64,000 bases of DNA from Chryseosolibacter sp044507775. Its GTDB lineage: Bacteria; Bacteroidota; Bacteroidia; Cytophagales; Cyclobacteriaceae. Below the pieces are notes generated by a model. It ran no database searches. It worked only from the letters and a program-made list of their open reading frames with translations, and was not told the DNA's origin. The position numbers and the translations under genes are program-made. The stretch covers positions 276,544-340,543 of the forward strand of contig JBIQIY010000002.1 of the NCBI GenBank assembly GCA_044507775.1, written 5' to 3'. This document shows, in pieces, positions 52,851 through 61,356 of this stretch (its first letter is position 1; every line of letters starts with the position of its first letter).

Positions 52851-54068
52851 TTGGAAAGAACCGCCAAAGACCTTATTGAAGCACTCTCGTCCGGACCGGT
52901 GAGGCAATATCTTTCCGACCATGAGCACGACGACATCCGGGAGATAATCCTGAAGCACAAAGAAATTCTCGGAATTCCAACTGCGCGGCTACTGGAACAA
53001 GTCAGTACCCGTCGAAAAGCAAAAGATAAACTTCCAACCTACTACGGGAATAACGCCGTCATATATCCGCCGCCGGAGAACTTCGAACAAAGCTCCTCCG
53101 AAAAGACGGCGTCATACAAAGCCGGGATCGCGCACGAGCTAATCGAACATCACCATCGCGCGGCCGATCTCACGGGCGGCTTTGGCGTCGACACATACTT
53201 TCTCGCGTCGCGGTTCGAAGTTGTCGATTACATTGAGCCAGACCACGCTCTACTGGAACTGGCCCGGCACAATCACCGGCTGCTCGGCGCTGACAATATC
53301 AGCTATCATTTGAAGACAGCGGAAGATTTTCTCCGGTCGACCGACGTCCGATACGACGTTGTTTACATCGATCCCTCCAGAAGACCCCAGCACGGCAAAA
53401 AAGTCCACGCGCTGGAAGACTCGCACCCCGACGTGTTGAAGATTTTTGAGAGCATCTTCCAGCGATCGGACTGGTTGATAATTAAGACGTCACCTTTGTT
53501 CGACATCCAGGCCGGGATTTCAAGGGTACCGTTCACAAAGCACGTATTCGTGATCTCCGTTGACAACGAATGCAAAGAAGTGCTCTACGCGGCGCAAAAA
53601 GGCTTTTCGGATACCCCCACTGTGAACGCAATTAACATTATCGGCGATTCGACCGATGCGTTTGAATTCAATTTTCCGGGGGAGCGAAATGAGACGATCG
53701 AATTCAGTGATCCTGCCGGTTATTTGTACGAGCCAAACGCTTCGATCTTAAAAGCAGGTGCATTCAAGACCGTTGCCAGGAGATTTAGCCTCAGGAAGCT
53801 TCATCCAAGTACTCATCTTTATACGGGAGACCGGCTCCTGCGGGATTTTCCGGGGCGCCGGTTTCGCATTGAAGCTCTCGTCAAGCCAGATCGCAGTGAA
53901 GTGCTGAAGTACTTTCCGGAGGGAAAGGGTAATGTCACAACGCGGAATTATCCCTTGACACCAGAGGCGCTGAAGAAAAGAACCGGCTTGAAAGACGGCG
54001 GCGACAAATTTCTCATTGGATTTTCCGGCCAGAAGAGCAAATTTCTTGTCGTTGCCTACCGGGTTTAA
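52851..54068 (+). CDS. SAM-dependent methyltransferase with THUMP-like C-terminal domain
   Basis: A protein of about 405 residues. The N-terminal helical part (AKDLIEALSSGPVRQYLSDHEHDDIREIILKHK) is followed by a class I methyltransferase fold: SAM motif I in HRAADLTGGFGVDTYFLA, the acidic VVDYIEPDH, and motif IV VVYIDPSRRPQ. The C-terminal part matches a THUMP-like domain, pointing to an RNA substrate, perhaps tRNA or rRNA. Start: a TTG at 52851 is my best guess. The ATGs further upstream (52536, 52593) lie antisense inside the flavoprotein gene. The family is common in Bacteroidota. Confidence 0.85.
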   Translation: MERTAKDLIEALSSGPVRQYLSDHEHDDIREIILKHKEILGIPTARLLEQVSTRRKAKDKLPTYYGNNAVIYPPPENFEQSSSEKTASYKAGIAHELIEHHHRAADLTGGFGVDTYFLASRFEVVDYIEPDHALLELARHNHRLLGADNISYHLKTAEDFLRSTDVRYDVVYIDPSRRPQHGKKVHALEDSHPDVLKIFESIFQRSDWLIIKTSPLFDIQAGISRVPFTKHVFVISVDNECKEVLYAAQKGFSDTPTVNAINIIGDSTDAFEFNFPGERNETIEFSDPAGYLYEPNASILKAGAFKTVARRFSLRKLHPSTHLYTGDRLLRDFPGRRFRIEALVKPDRSEVLKYFPEGKGNVTTRNYPLTPEALKKRTGLKDGGDKFLIGFSGQKSKFLVVAYRV

Positions 54069-54070
54069 GG

Positions 54071-54574
54071 CTATAATGCCCTGAGAATATTGTCGACATC
54101 CGTCTGACCATTGAACGACTGCTTAAGATGCCCGTTCGAATAGACATAGATGGAAGGCGTTGGAATTGAGCCGTAATAAGTGAGCACACTCTCCGTTGAA
54201 GTCCAGGCAAATTTCACCTTTGACTGATCGTAAAGCTTGAAATTCTTGCCAAACGCGATGATGTTTTCCATCGGAGCCGAGGAGATAAAATACAATGAGT
54301 AATCCTTGAATTCTTCCAGGCGTTGTTCGATTTGAACCGCCTCATGCTGGCAGTGATCACAATCAGGCTGGAAGAGAATGAACACGTTATTTCCATTCAG
54401 ATCACGGGCAGCAACGTCCTTGCCATCGCTCAGCTTCAGTGTGATGGGCGGGTATTCATTCACCACCTGCGGCGCCGCGGTAGATTCCTGGATCTGCTCT
54501 TTTTTCTCTTTTTGCTGAGAACATGCGAGCGTTGCGAACTGGAGAGCGAGTAAAACGAAAAGTATCCTGGACAT
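54071..54574 (-). CDS. Thioredoxin-like lipoprotein
   Basis: A 167-residue protein with lipobox ending at Cys18 (FATLAC), a Gln/Glu/Lys-rich linker, and a thioredoxin fold with active-site Cys72-Asp-His-Cys75 (QPDCDHCQHE) and cis-proline in SIPTPSIYVYSNG. It probably acts as a periplasmic reductant or oxidant, similar to TlpA/ResA. It lies three bases after the small membrane protein gene, in the same operon, and ends two bases from the convergent methyltransferase gene. Confidence 0.9.
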   Translation of the reverse strand: MSRILFVLLALQFATLACSQQKEKKEQIQESTAAPQVVNEYPPITLKLSDGKDVAARDLNGNNVFILFQPDCDHCQHEAVQIEQRLEEFKDYSLYFISSAPMENIIAFGKNFKLYDQSKVKFAWTSTESVLTYYGSIPTPSIYVYSNGHLKQSFNGQTDVDNILRAL

Positions 54575-54577
54575 AAC

Positions 54578-54766
54578 TCAGATTAATACGAAAAGCCAAT
54601 ATAGTGCAAAACTGGTCAACGCAGCGATCCCGTACAACTTAATCACCTTTTTGCGGTTTTGCGTGTCTTCCCACCAAAGCATCATCCACGGTTTGAACAA
54701 ACCGATAAGCATGCAAGCCGCCGTGGTCCACGTTAAGTAGAGAAAAAGCCGCTGAAAAAATTCCAT
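54578..54766 (-). CDS. Small two-helix membrane protein
   Basis: A 62-residue protein with two membrane helices (LFLYLTWTTAACMLIGLF and LYGIAALTSFALYWLFVL) around a charged loop (WWEDTQNRKK). It starts shortly upstream of, and lies three bases before, the thioredoxin-like lipoprotein gene, which supports it being translated. I do not know a family or function; it could hold an electron carrier next to the redoxin. Confidence 0.65.
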   Translation of the reverse strand: MEFFQRLFLYLTWTTAACMLIGLFKPWMMLWWEDTQNRKKVIKLYGIAALTSFALYWLFVLI

Positions 54767-54800
54767 TTCGTCAAAATTACGCAGAAAATGAAAATGGCTA

Positions 54801-54831
54801 TTGATGTAACTTGAATGGAAAACTATATTTG
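54801..54831 (+). promoter_or_regulatory. Promoter of mfd
   Basis: TTG at 54801-54803 and TATATTTG at 54824-54831 are 20 bases apart, matching the Bacteroidota -33/-7 pattern. It overlaps the longer candidate start of mfd (54811), favouring the GTG at 54877. Confidence 0.6.
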
Positions 54832-54876
54832 CGGCCCCTTCGTTGTGAGGGGGTACAACCCGATTTCCCGGACTTA

Positions 54877-57800
54877 GTGAGGGCGAGTGATTTTCTGAGT
54901 ATCTACCGCGCGGATGGTTTCATGAAGACCGTTGCCGCAGGAATAAAAGCGCACTCACCATCCAATATCCGGCTCAAAGGATTATCGGGAAGCCTCGACG
55001 CCGTCGTTGTCGCGACAGCGTGGAAGCTCCACCCCCAGGACTATCTCATCGTTCTCCCGGACCGGGAGGAAGCGGCTTATTTTGTCAACGACCTTCAAAA
55101 CCTGCTCGAGCGGGAAATCCTCCTTTTCCCAACGTCCTATAAGCGGCCGTATGAGTTCACCGAAATTGAGAATGCCAACATTCTCATGCGAGCGGAGGTG
55201 CTCAACCGGTTGGCGAATAAAAAGGGCGGCGAAATTATCGTAACCTACCCAGACGCGCTGAGCGAGAAAGTGATCAACAAGAGGTCGCTGGCAAGCAACA
55301 CGTTCACGATCAAGCTAGGGGAGAAACTTGACATGGCCTTCCTCGAAGACTTCCTTCACAGCTATGATTTTGAAAAAACCGACTTCGTCTATGAGGCCGG
55401 TCAGTTTGCCGTCCGCGGGGGTATTGTTGATATTTTTTCCTTTGCGCACGAGTTGCCATTCCGGATAGAACTGTTCGGCGACGAAGTGGATGGCATCCGG
55501 ACGTTTGAACCCGGATCGCAGCTTTCTGTGGAGTCGCAGGAGGCCGTAAATATTATCCCCAACGTGCAGACGAAACTCATCCAGGAACAGAGGCAGTCAT
55601 TCCTGGATTTCATTGCAACCGATACACGTTTGTGGTTCAAAGATTTTCAGCACACTTCCGATCTCATCGAAAAGAGTTTTGAGAAAGTGGAGGCCTCTTT
55701 CCAAAAAATCCTGAAGGAGAGTGGGAATACCAAAGTGATTTCATCGCCGGACGAACTGTTCGAAGCGGGTTATAACTTTATCAAACGCTCAGAAAATTTT
55801 ACCCGGATCGAATTCGGCAACCGGTTCATACTGGATGCAGACGAGACCTTCGAGTTTTCCTCTGCAGGTCAGCCATCCTTCAATAAAAACTTCGAAATAC
55901 TGGCGACCAGTCTGACCGACCTGCAAATGCAGGGCTTTCAGAATTTCATAGCGGCTGACTTGCCCCGACAGCTGGAAAAGTTGAGGGGTATCCTGGAGGA
56001 GATCAGCGCTCAAATGAGCTTTCAGTCGCTCGAGTTCTCGCTGCGCCAGGGGTTTGTTGATCAGATCCTCAAGATCGTTTGCTATACCGACCACCAGATC
56101 TTCGAACGGTTTCACCGGTATCGGGCCAAGGAGAAGTTTACGAAGTCGAAGGCTCTTACCTTGCGGGAACTGCAAACCCTTCAGCCGGGGGATTTCGTAA
56201 CGCACATCGACTACGGCATCGCGAAGTTCGCCGGCCTCGAGAAGAAAGTTGTGAACGGCCACGAACAGGAGGCGATCCGATTGGTCTATCGGGATGACGA
56301 TCTTCTCTATGTGAGCATCGACGCACTTCACAAAATCTCGAAGTACTCCGGAAAGGATGGCGCCCCGCCCGTGATCAGCAAACTCGGCACCCAGGAGTGG
56401 GAGTCCAAGAAGGCCAAAGCAAAAAAACGCGTCAAGGATATTGCGAAAGAGCTCATCGAGCTTTACGCCAAGCGAAAGACGTCGCCCGGTTTCGCCTATC
56501 CTCCCGATGGTTTTCTCCAGGCAGAGCTGGAGTCGTCGTTCATTTACGAAGATACGCCCGATCAGGCAAAGGCCACTGAAGATGTCAAGCACGACATGGA
56601 GGCACCGCACCCGATGGATCGCCTCATATGTGGAGACGTGGGATTCGGAAAAACGGAAGTTGCTATCCGCGCCGCCTTCAAAGCCTCGGCCGAGGGACGG
56701 CAGGTGGCCGTGCTTGTTCCGACGACCATTCTTGCCATGCAGCACTACCGCACATTCAAGGAGCGCCTGGCCAACCTACCGGTTAGAGTGGACTACGTTT
56801 CGCGTTTTAAGTCGGACAAAGACATCAAGAAAATTATCGCAGAAGCTCAGGAGGGTAAAATCGATATACTGATCGGAACGCATAGAATTGTCAGCAAGGA
56901 TGTGAAGTTCAAGAACCTCGGTTTGCTCGTAGTGGACGAAGAGCAGAAGTTCGGTGTGAAGGTAAAAGATCGCCTCAAGGAGCTAAAAGTAAACGTGGAC
57001 GTCTTGACCCTTACGGCCACACCAATACCCCGCACGTTGCATTTTTCCCTTATGGGAGCCCGTGATCTCAGTATCATTGCAACGCCGCCCCCGAACCGCC
57101 AGCCTGTCACTACCGAGCTGCACACTTTCGACGAGGAGATCATCCGCGACGCCATCAGCCAGGAACTGAGGCGCGGTGGACAGGTATTCTTTGTGCACAA
57201 TCGAGTCAGCGATATCGACTCCGTGGCGAACACTATTTACAAACTCGTTCCGGATGCGCGTATTGGAATTGCGCACGGGCAGATGGAAGGAGACAAGCTT
57301 GAAAAGGTGATGGTAAAGTTTATCGACGGTGAATACGAAGTGCTCGTATCGACGAACATTATCGAATCCGGACTTGACATTCCAAATGCGAATACGATCA
57401 TCATTAACCAGGCGCATATGTTCGGGCTGTCTGACCTCCACCAGATGCGCGGCCGGGTTGGGCGCTCCAATAAGAAAGCCTTCTGTTATCTGCTCACACC
57501 GCCGGCCTCTCTTCTGACGGCGGATTCCCGAAAGAGGCTCGCGGCCCTGGAGGAATTTTCCGATCTCGGCGATGGGTTCAAAGTTGCCATGCGCGATCTC
57601 GACATCCGCGGCGCTGGAAATCTTCTCGGCGCCGAGCAAAGCGGATTCGTCAACGACCTGGGATTCGATACGTATCACAAGATTCTCGATGATGCCATCC
57701 AGGAATTGAAGGAAACGGATTTCAAAGATCTGTTCGCCGCGGAGCTTGCCGAAAAGGCGAAGTTGATTGTTCAGGATTGCGTGATTGAAACGGACCTGGA

Positions 57801-58254
57801 GATCCTGATCCCCGACACGTATATCAACAATACCAGCGAAAGGCTACAACTCTACTCACGGCTGGACAACATCCGCGACGAAGCGCAACTCGAAAAATTT
57901 TCTGCCGAAGTGAAGGACCGGTTCGGACCTATTCCACCGTCCGTCCGGGAGCTCATCAACTCAGTGAGGCTCCGCTGGTACGGTGAGCGGTTGGGCTTTG
58001 AGAAACTTACCTTAAAGAGTGATAAGCTCAAGGCGTATTTCATCACGAACAACGACCAGTATTTCAGCTCCGATACGTTTGGTCAGATCCTGAATTTCGT
58101 CAAAGCGAATTCCCGTCGTTGCAAAATGAGGGAAAGCGCAGGCAAAGCGATGCTCGTGATCGAGAATATAACGTCAGTCGATGCAGCAATCGAACTGCTG
58201 CAGAACATGACTCATCAAACAGCCAAACCGGTAAGTGAGATCTTGTCCAGGTAG
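54877..58254 (+). CDS. mfd: Transcription-repair coupling factor Mfd
   Basis: Mfd removes RNA polymerase stalled at lesions and recruits UvrA. The protein has about 1125 residues from the chosen GTG (RASDFLSIYRADG); an alternative TTG at 54811 overlaps the promoter. Visible domains: UvrB-like N-terminal region (DYLIVLPDREEAAYF), the RNA-polymerase interacting domain (GDFVTHIDYGIAKFAGLEKK), helicase motif Walker A GDVGFGKTEVAIR, DEEQ box (VVDEEQKFGVKVKD), the motif NIIESGLDIPNANTII, and the C-terminal TRCF domain (FKVAMRDLDIRGAGNLLG). It is monocistronic and its 3' end overlaps the next, convergent gene. Confidence 0.95.
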   Translation: MRASDFLSIYRADGFMKTVAAGIKAHSPSNIRLKGLSGSLDAVVVATAWKLHPQDYLIVLPDREEAAYFVNDLQNLLEREILLFPTSYKRPYEFTEIENANILMRAEVLNRLANKKGGEIIVTYPDALSEKVINKRSLASNTFTIKLGEKLDMAFLEDFLHSYDFEKTDFVYEAGQFAVRGGIVDIFSFAHELPFRIELFGDEVDGIRTFEPGSQLSVESQEAVNIIPNVQTKLIQEQRQSFLDFIATDTRLWFKDFQHTSDLIEKSFEKVEASFQKILKESGNTKVISSPDELFEAGYNFIKRSENFTRIEFGNRFILDADETFEFSSAGQPSFNKNFEILATSLTDLQMQGFQNFIAADLPRQLEKLRGILEEISAQMSFQSLEFSLRQGFVDQILKIVCYTDHQIFERFHRYRAKEKFTKSKALTLRELQTLQPGDFVTHIDYGIAKFAGLEKKVVNGHEQEAIRLVYRDDDLLYVSIDALHKISKYSGKDGAPPVISKLGTQEWESKKAKAKKRVKDIAKELIELYAKRKTSPGFAYPPDGFLQAELESSFIYEDTPDQAKATEDVKHDMEAPHPMDRLICGDVGFGKTEVAIRAAFKASAEGRQVAVLVPTTILAMQHYRTFKERLANLPVRVDYVSRFKSDKDIKKIIAEAQEGKIDILIGTHRIVSKDVKFKNLGLLVVDEEQKFGVKVKDRLKELKVNVDVLTLTATPIPRTLHFSLMGARDLSIIATPPPNRQPVTTELHTFDEEIIRDAISQELRRGGQVFFVHNRVSDIDSVANTIYKLVPDARIGIAHGQMEGDKLEKVMVKFIDGEYEVLVSTNIIESGLDIPNANTIIINQAHMFGLSDLHQMRGRVGRSNKKAFCYLLTPPASLLTADSRKRLAALEEFSDLGDGFKVAMRDLDIRGAGNLLGAEQSGFVNDLGFDTYHKILDDAIQELKETDFKDLFAAELAEKAKLIVQDCVIETDLEILIPDTYINNTSERLQLYSRLDNIRDEAQLEKFSAEVKDRFGPIPPSVRELINSVRLRWYGERLGFEKLTLKSDKLKAYFITNNDQYFSSDTFGQILNFVKANSRRCKMRESAGKAMLVIENITSVDAAIELLQNMTHQTAKPVSEILSR

Positions 58255-58466
58255 GGTTCGAGGCCCGTCACCTTGTCGAAAGCGTTGATCATAAGAACTT
58301 TCTGGTGCTTGGGTGAGTAAAACACCTCTACAAAAAATTCACTGGAATGGTACAAGAAAACCTTGCAATCCCCTAAAGTCCGCTGTGCCAAAAAACTGCC
58401 CCGGAAGGTAATGTGATCACATTTCTTCTCAAATGGCATGATCCTGAAGTCCTGTAACGTGGTCAT
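58215..58466 (-). CDS. Small conserved-looking protein overlapping the mfd 3' end
   Basis: An 83-residue protein starting at MTTLQDFRIMPFEKK (58466); an ATG at 58520 would add 18 residues. The sequence (KCDHITFRGSFLAQR, CKVFLYHSSEFFVEVFYSP, ALGLEPYLDKI-like end) has the balanced composition of a real protein and resembles unnamed cytophagal proteins, by my recollection. It overlaps mfd antisense by 40 bases. No function can be given. Confidence 0.6.
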   Translation of the reverse strand: MTTLQDFRIMPFEKKCDHITFRGSFLAQRTLGDCKVFLYHSSEFFVEVFYSPKHQKVLMINAFDKVTGLEPYLDKISLTGLAV

Positions 58467-58520
58467 AACAATAGTAAAGTTAGGTCCGGACAGAAGCGAA
58501 AAAGTATACCATTTAAGCAA

Positions 58521-58826
58521 ATCCTTACAGGCACTATTTAAAAGGCGTTTTTTCCAAAAATCCCCCTAGGGTAAGTTCCCAATTCTGGACGTTTAATTCT
58601 CAATACAATACGAGAGCATTCTTTCGCGTTTAAGCAATAATTATCCGGACACTGGCAAGGGATCCGGATGAAATCCGGCCTGGCAAGTTGTCGCCTGAAA
58701 AGGCAGGATTACCGACCGGGAGAATTCATCCGACTGCTAAAAATATTACGGGCCCCTGAATCTGAAATTCGCGGCTTGGAAAACATGGTATTATGTCTTT
58801 ATATTAGCATTTAGTTTAAAGCAAAA
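58521..58826. other. 306-base region before gldJ with possible structured leader RNA
   Basis: No gene is seen. On the plus strand two short hairpins occur: CCGGAT-GAA-ATCCGG (58664-58678) and GCCT-GAAA-AGGC (58693-58704), the latter a GNRA-type tetraloop. CTGGCAAG occurs twice (58652-58659 and 58680-58687), flanking the first hairpin. No known riboswitch consensus was recognised. The first part (58521-58620) shows nothing. Confidence 0.4.
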
Positions 58827-60053
58827 ATGAAAATGAAGTATTCATTCCGAGTTCTTTTGTGGGTCGTTGGCGGATCCATATCCCTTACTGGCTGCTCACT
58901 TTTTGGTGGGGGAGGCGGCAAGCCAAATGCTTCGAATCCCGGACAGGTAAGTACCGCAACGGGACTGGCGTACAACGATGAGGATGCGGGTGGTTTCATG
59001 GTCAATCCCTATGAAGGTCAGCCGGATGCTCCGAACATGGTCTTCATTGAAGGCGGTCGCGCCGTCATGGGATCCTACGAAGAGGATGTAATGTCCTATC
59101 GTGACAACCTTGAGCGGACGGTGTCGGTTGCATCTTTCTACATGGACGAAACAGAGATCGCCAATATTCACTGGCTGGAATACATTCACTACCTGGCGAA
59201 AGACTCGTCTCAAGAGGCCTACATGGCTGCCCTGCCTGACACGATGGTGTGGGTCGGCAAACTGGCATTCAATGACCCGTATGTCGAACATTATTTCCGG
59301 TATCCCGGCTTCCGCTATTTCCCGGTTGTGGGAGTATCCTGGAGCCAGGCAAACAATTACGCTGTCTGGAGAACCCGTGCTGTGAACATCCGGTTTGCAC
59401 AGGATGCCGGCGAAGAATACGCGGAGAGCGACGGACGGATTCCTCTGGAATCAGGTATCGTGGTCCCGGCCTATCGCCTTCCGACAGAAGCGGAATGGGA
59501 ATATGCGGCGCAAGCTCTGATCGGTACTCAATGGCTTGAGGAAATGCAAACGCACCAACGGATCTATCCCTGGGATGGCCATGCGGTTCGTAACCCGTAC
59601 GGAAAACAAATGGGATACATGCTCGCAAATTTCAAGCGCGGTCGTGGTGACTATGGCGGTATCGCAGGTCGCCTCAACGACGGAGCTTTGATCACCTCAT
59701 ACATTTATGAGTTTCCTCCGAACGATTACGGTCTGTATAACATGGCTGGTAATGTAAGCGAGTGGGTACAGGATGTGTATCGCCCGATGTCCTATCAGGA
59801 TTTCGATGACCTGAACCCGATGCGTCGCGACGGATTCCTGGATGATGCGAGAAATTACAACAGCGACTTTGAGAAAAATCCCGAAGCGTTCACTTCACTG
59901 ATCACTGATCGCGCCCGTGTTTACAAAGGCGGATCATGGAAAGACGTAGCCTACTGGATGTCGCCCGGAACACGGAGATATCTGGATCAGGATTCGGCAA
60001 CAGCTACTATCGGTTTCCGGTGCGCAATGATCCGGGCAGGTTCGAACTACTGA
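58827..60053 (+). CDS. gldJ: Gliding-motility lipoprotein GldJ-like (SUMF1 fold)
   Basis: A 408-residue lipoprotein (Cys23 in SLTGC followed by a Gly run) of the formylglycine-generating-enzyme fold. Motifs: NMVFIEGGRAVMGS, SFYMDETEIANIHWLEYIHYL, YFPVVGVSWSQANNYAVWRT, YRLPTEAEWEYAA, GNVSEWVQDVY and the ending RVYKGGSWKD with TIGFRCAMI. The PDTMVW and LAFNDPYVEHYFRYPGF segments are closer to GldJ than to GldK. GldJ is needed for stability of the gliding and type IX secretion apparatus. gldL, gldM and gldN do not follow, which also favours GldJ. It lacks the catalytic cysteine of true sulfatase activators, as other Gld members do, as far as I can see. Confidence 0.8.
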   Translation: MKMKYSFRVLLWVVGGSISLTGCSLFGGGGGKPNASNPGQVSTATGLAYNDEDAGGFMVNPYEGQPDAPNMVFIEGGRAVMGSYEEDVMSYRDNLERTVSVASFYMDETEIANIHWLEYIHYLAKDSSQEAYMAALPDTMVWVGKLAFNDPYVEHYFRYPGFRYFPVVGVSWSQANNYAVWRTRAVNIRFAQDAGEEYAESDGRIPLESGIVVPAYRLPTEAEWEYAAQALIGTQWLEEMQTHQRIYPWDGHAVRNPYGKQMGYMLANFKRGRGDYGGIAGRLNDGALITSYIYEFPPNDYGLYNMAGNVSEWVQDVYRPMSYQDFDDLNPMRRDGFLDDARNYNSDFEKNPEAFTSLITDRARVYKGGSWKDVAYWMSPGTRRYLDQDSATATIGFRCAMIRAGSNY

Positions 60054-60076
60054 TGTTAATCGTGAGATGTGAGTCA

Positions 60077-60163
60077 ATGTCGTTTACTTAAGCCCTTTTT
60101 TTCTACCTCACCTCAATCCTCTCCTAAAGGAGAAGAAGTCAGCGGAGCTTAAGTAAACGACAT
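60077..60163. repeat. Inverted-repeat element with perfect 17-bp arms after gldJ
   Basis: ATGTCGTTTACTTAAGC (60077-60093) and its exact complement (60147-60163) enclose 53 bases with a central hairpin CTCCT-AA-AGGAG (60121-60132). It looks like a small palindromic repeat (REP- or MITE-like). Palindromic repeats with a CTCCTAAAGGAG core are, from memory, widespread in Bacteroidota genomes. Confidence 0.7.
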
Positions 60164-60224
60164 GGAGAGTCCTCAATCGGAGGAGGTTTCTGCTTCTGGA
60201 GTCGAAAAGAATAAGAATACTTAG

Positions 60225-60249
60225 GCCCCGCGGTGCGGGGCTTTTTTTT
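60225..60249 (+). terminator. Rho-independent terminator after gldJ
   Basis: A perfect 7-bp GC stem, GCCCCGC with GCGGGGC, has a three-base loop and is followed by eight T. It gives gldJ a 3' untranslated region of about 190 bases that contains the inverted-repeat element. Confidence 0.9.
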
Positions 60250-60252
60250 GTC

Positions 60253-60957
60253 TTATTGGGTGGCGGCGATGCAGGCGATGCTCAGCTCACGGCAGCCGGC
60301 ATTGAGAAGGGCTTGACCGCAGGCTTCCAGGGTGGCGCCTGTGGTGACCACGTCATCAACCAAAAGTATCCGGCGTTCAGCGATCAATGACTGATCCACA
60401 ACCTGGAATATCCGGTTCACATTTTCCCAGCGGCTTAGCTTGCTTTTGTGGGTTTGGGTCTCCGTCTTGGCAGCGCGTTTCATATAGGTATCGTCACAGG
60501 GAACATCAAGAATATTTGACAATCCCTTTCCGAACTCTTCACTTTGGTTGTAGCCGCGGATTCGCCGCCGTGAGGTGTGCAGTGGTACGGGCACAATCAG
60601 GTCAAACGAGTCGGCGTACGCTGCCTCGAAAAGATCCTTTCCATACACGCGGCCCAGCATTTGACCCAACTCCGGCTGCTGTTTGTACTTGAGTGCGTGA
60701 AGAACCTGCTGGACGCGGCTTTCTTTCACGAATTTGAACAAAGCCATTACATGCTTTACCGGCAGTCGCCCGCGGAATTTTTGAAAGAACGGGTTATCCT
60801 GCTGGAGGTGATAATAGGATTTCGGCATTTCCAGCAGGCATTGTGTGCAGATAAGCTCTTCTCCCTTCGCAAGACTATTGAGACATCCCCTACAGTAGCG
60901 GGGATAGAACAGCGAGATGAAATCCTCGAGAATTCCGTTGGAGGGTGAATTGCTCAA
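60253..60957 (-). CDS. ComF-family phosphoribosyltransferase-like protein
   Basis: A 234-residue protein related to competence factor ComF. It has a zinc ribbon at the N-terminus (Cys22, Cys25, Cys37, Cys40) and a phosphoribosyltransferase fold with the PRPP motif RILLVDDVVTTGATLE. In naturally competent bacteria ComF helps take in single-stranded DNA and load it with DprA; in others its role is open. It is divergent from the AhpD-like gene. Confidence 0.92.
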   Translation of the reverse strand: MSNSPSNGILEDFISLFYPRYCRGCLNSLAKGEELICTQCLLEMPKSYYHLQQDNPFFQKFRGRLPVKHVMALFKFVKESRVQQVLHALKYKQQPELGQMLGRVYGKDLFEAAYADSFDLIVPVPLHTSRRRIRGYNQSEEFGKGLSNILDVPCDDTYMKRAAKTETQTHKSKLSRWENVNRIFQVVDQSLIAERRILLVDDVVTTGATLEACGQALLNAGCRELSIACIAATQ

Positions 60958-60964
60958 CGAATAA

Positions 60965-60972
60965 TATCTTTG
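60965..60972 (+). promoter_or_regulatory. -7 promoter element of the AhpD-like gene
   Basis: TATCTTTG matches TAnnTTTG exactly, 42 bases before the ATG at 61015. Confidence 0.5.
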
Positions 60973-61014
60973 TTAAACTAATTCTAATTTAAGCAGGTTA
61001 AGCGAAATGTATAT

Positions 61015-61356
61015 ATGGGAATAGTAGAAGACTTCAATAATTACCGGACCCGGATGAATGATAAGATACTGTCTTCCGACAGTCTGATCCTCAAACGGAT
61101 CTTTAACCTCGACACAAACGCGTACTCGGAAGGACACCTTGATGTGCGATCAAAAGAATTGATCGGATTAACGTGTTCCCTTGTATTGCGGTGCGATGAT
61201 TGCGTGCGTTATCACCTGGGAAAATGCCGCGATGTCGGCTTCACGACGGAAGAGGTACAGGAAGCGATGGGCGTGGCCACCCTGATCGGCGGAACAATAG
61301 TAGTCCCGCACCTGCGGCGGGCATTTGAGTTTTGGGAGGAACTTCAACATGTTTAA
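61015..61356 (+). CDS. Carboxymuconolactone decarboxylase-family protein (AhpD-like)
   Basis: A 113-residue all-helical protein. Cys60 and Cys63 form CxxC with His67 three residues later (RCDDCVRYH), the AhpD-type active-site arrangement for thiol-disulfide or peroxide chemistry, and VRSKELIGLTCS is the conserved helix before it. Decarboxylase activity is unlikely with this motif. Its 3' end overlaps the next gene by eight bases, so both are translationally coupled. Confidence 0.9.
   Translation: MGIVEDFNNYRTRMNDKILSSDSLILKRIFNLDTNAYSEGHLDVRSKELIGLTCSLVLRCDDCVRYHLGKCRDVGFTTEEVQEAMGVATLIGGTIVVPHLRRAFEFWEELQHV

Noticed and set aside
52791..52958. Extended N-terminus of the flavoprotein gene
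   Set aside because: The 56 extra residues are antisense to the methyltransferase gene and precede the canonical FAD-binding start.
54811..54876. Longer mfd start at TTG
   Set aside because: It overlaps the -33/-7 promoter and adds residues that do not resemble Mfd.
58640..58740. Resemblance of the gldJ leader to a SAM-I riboswitch (ACTGGC, GATGAAA, CCGGC)
   Set aside because: The order and spacing of the conserved core do not fit, and gldJ is not a methionine gene.
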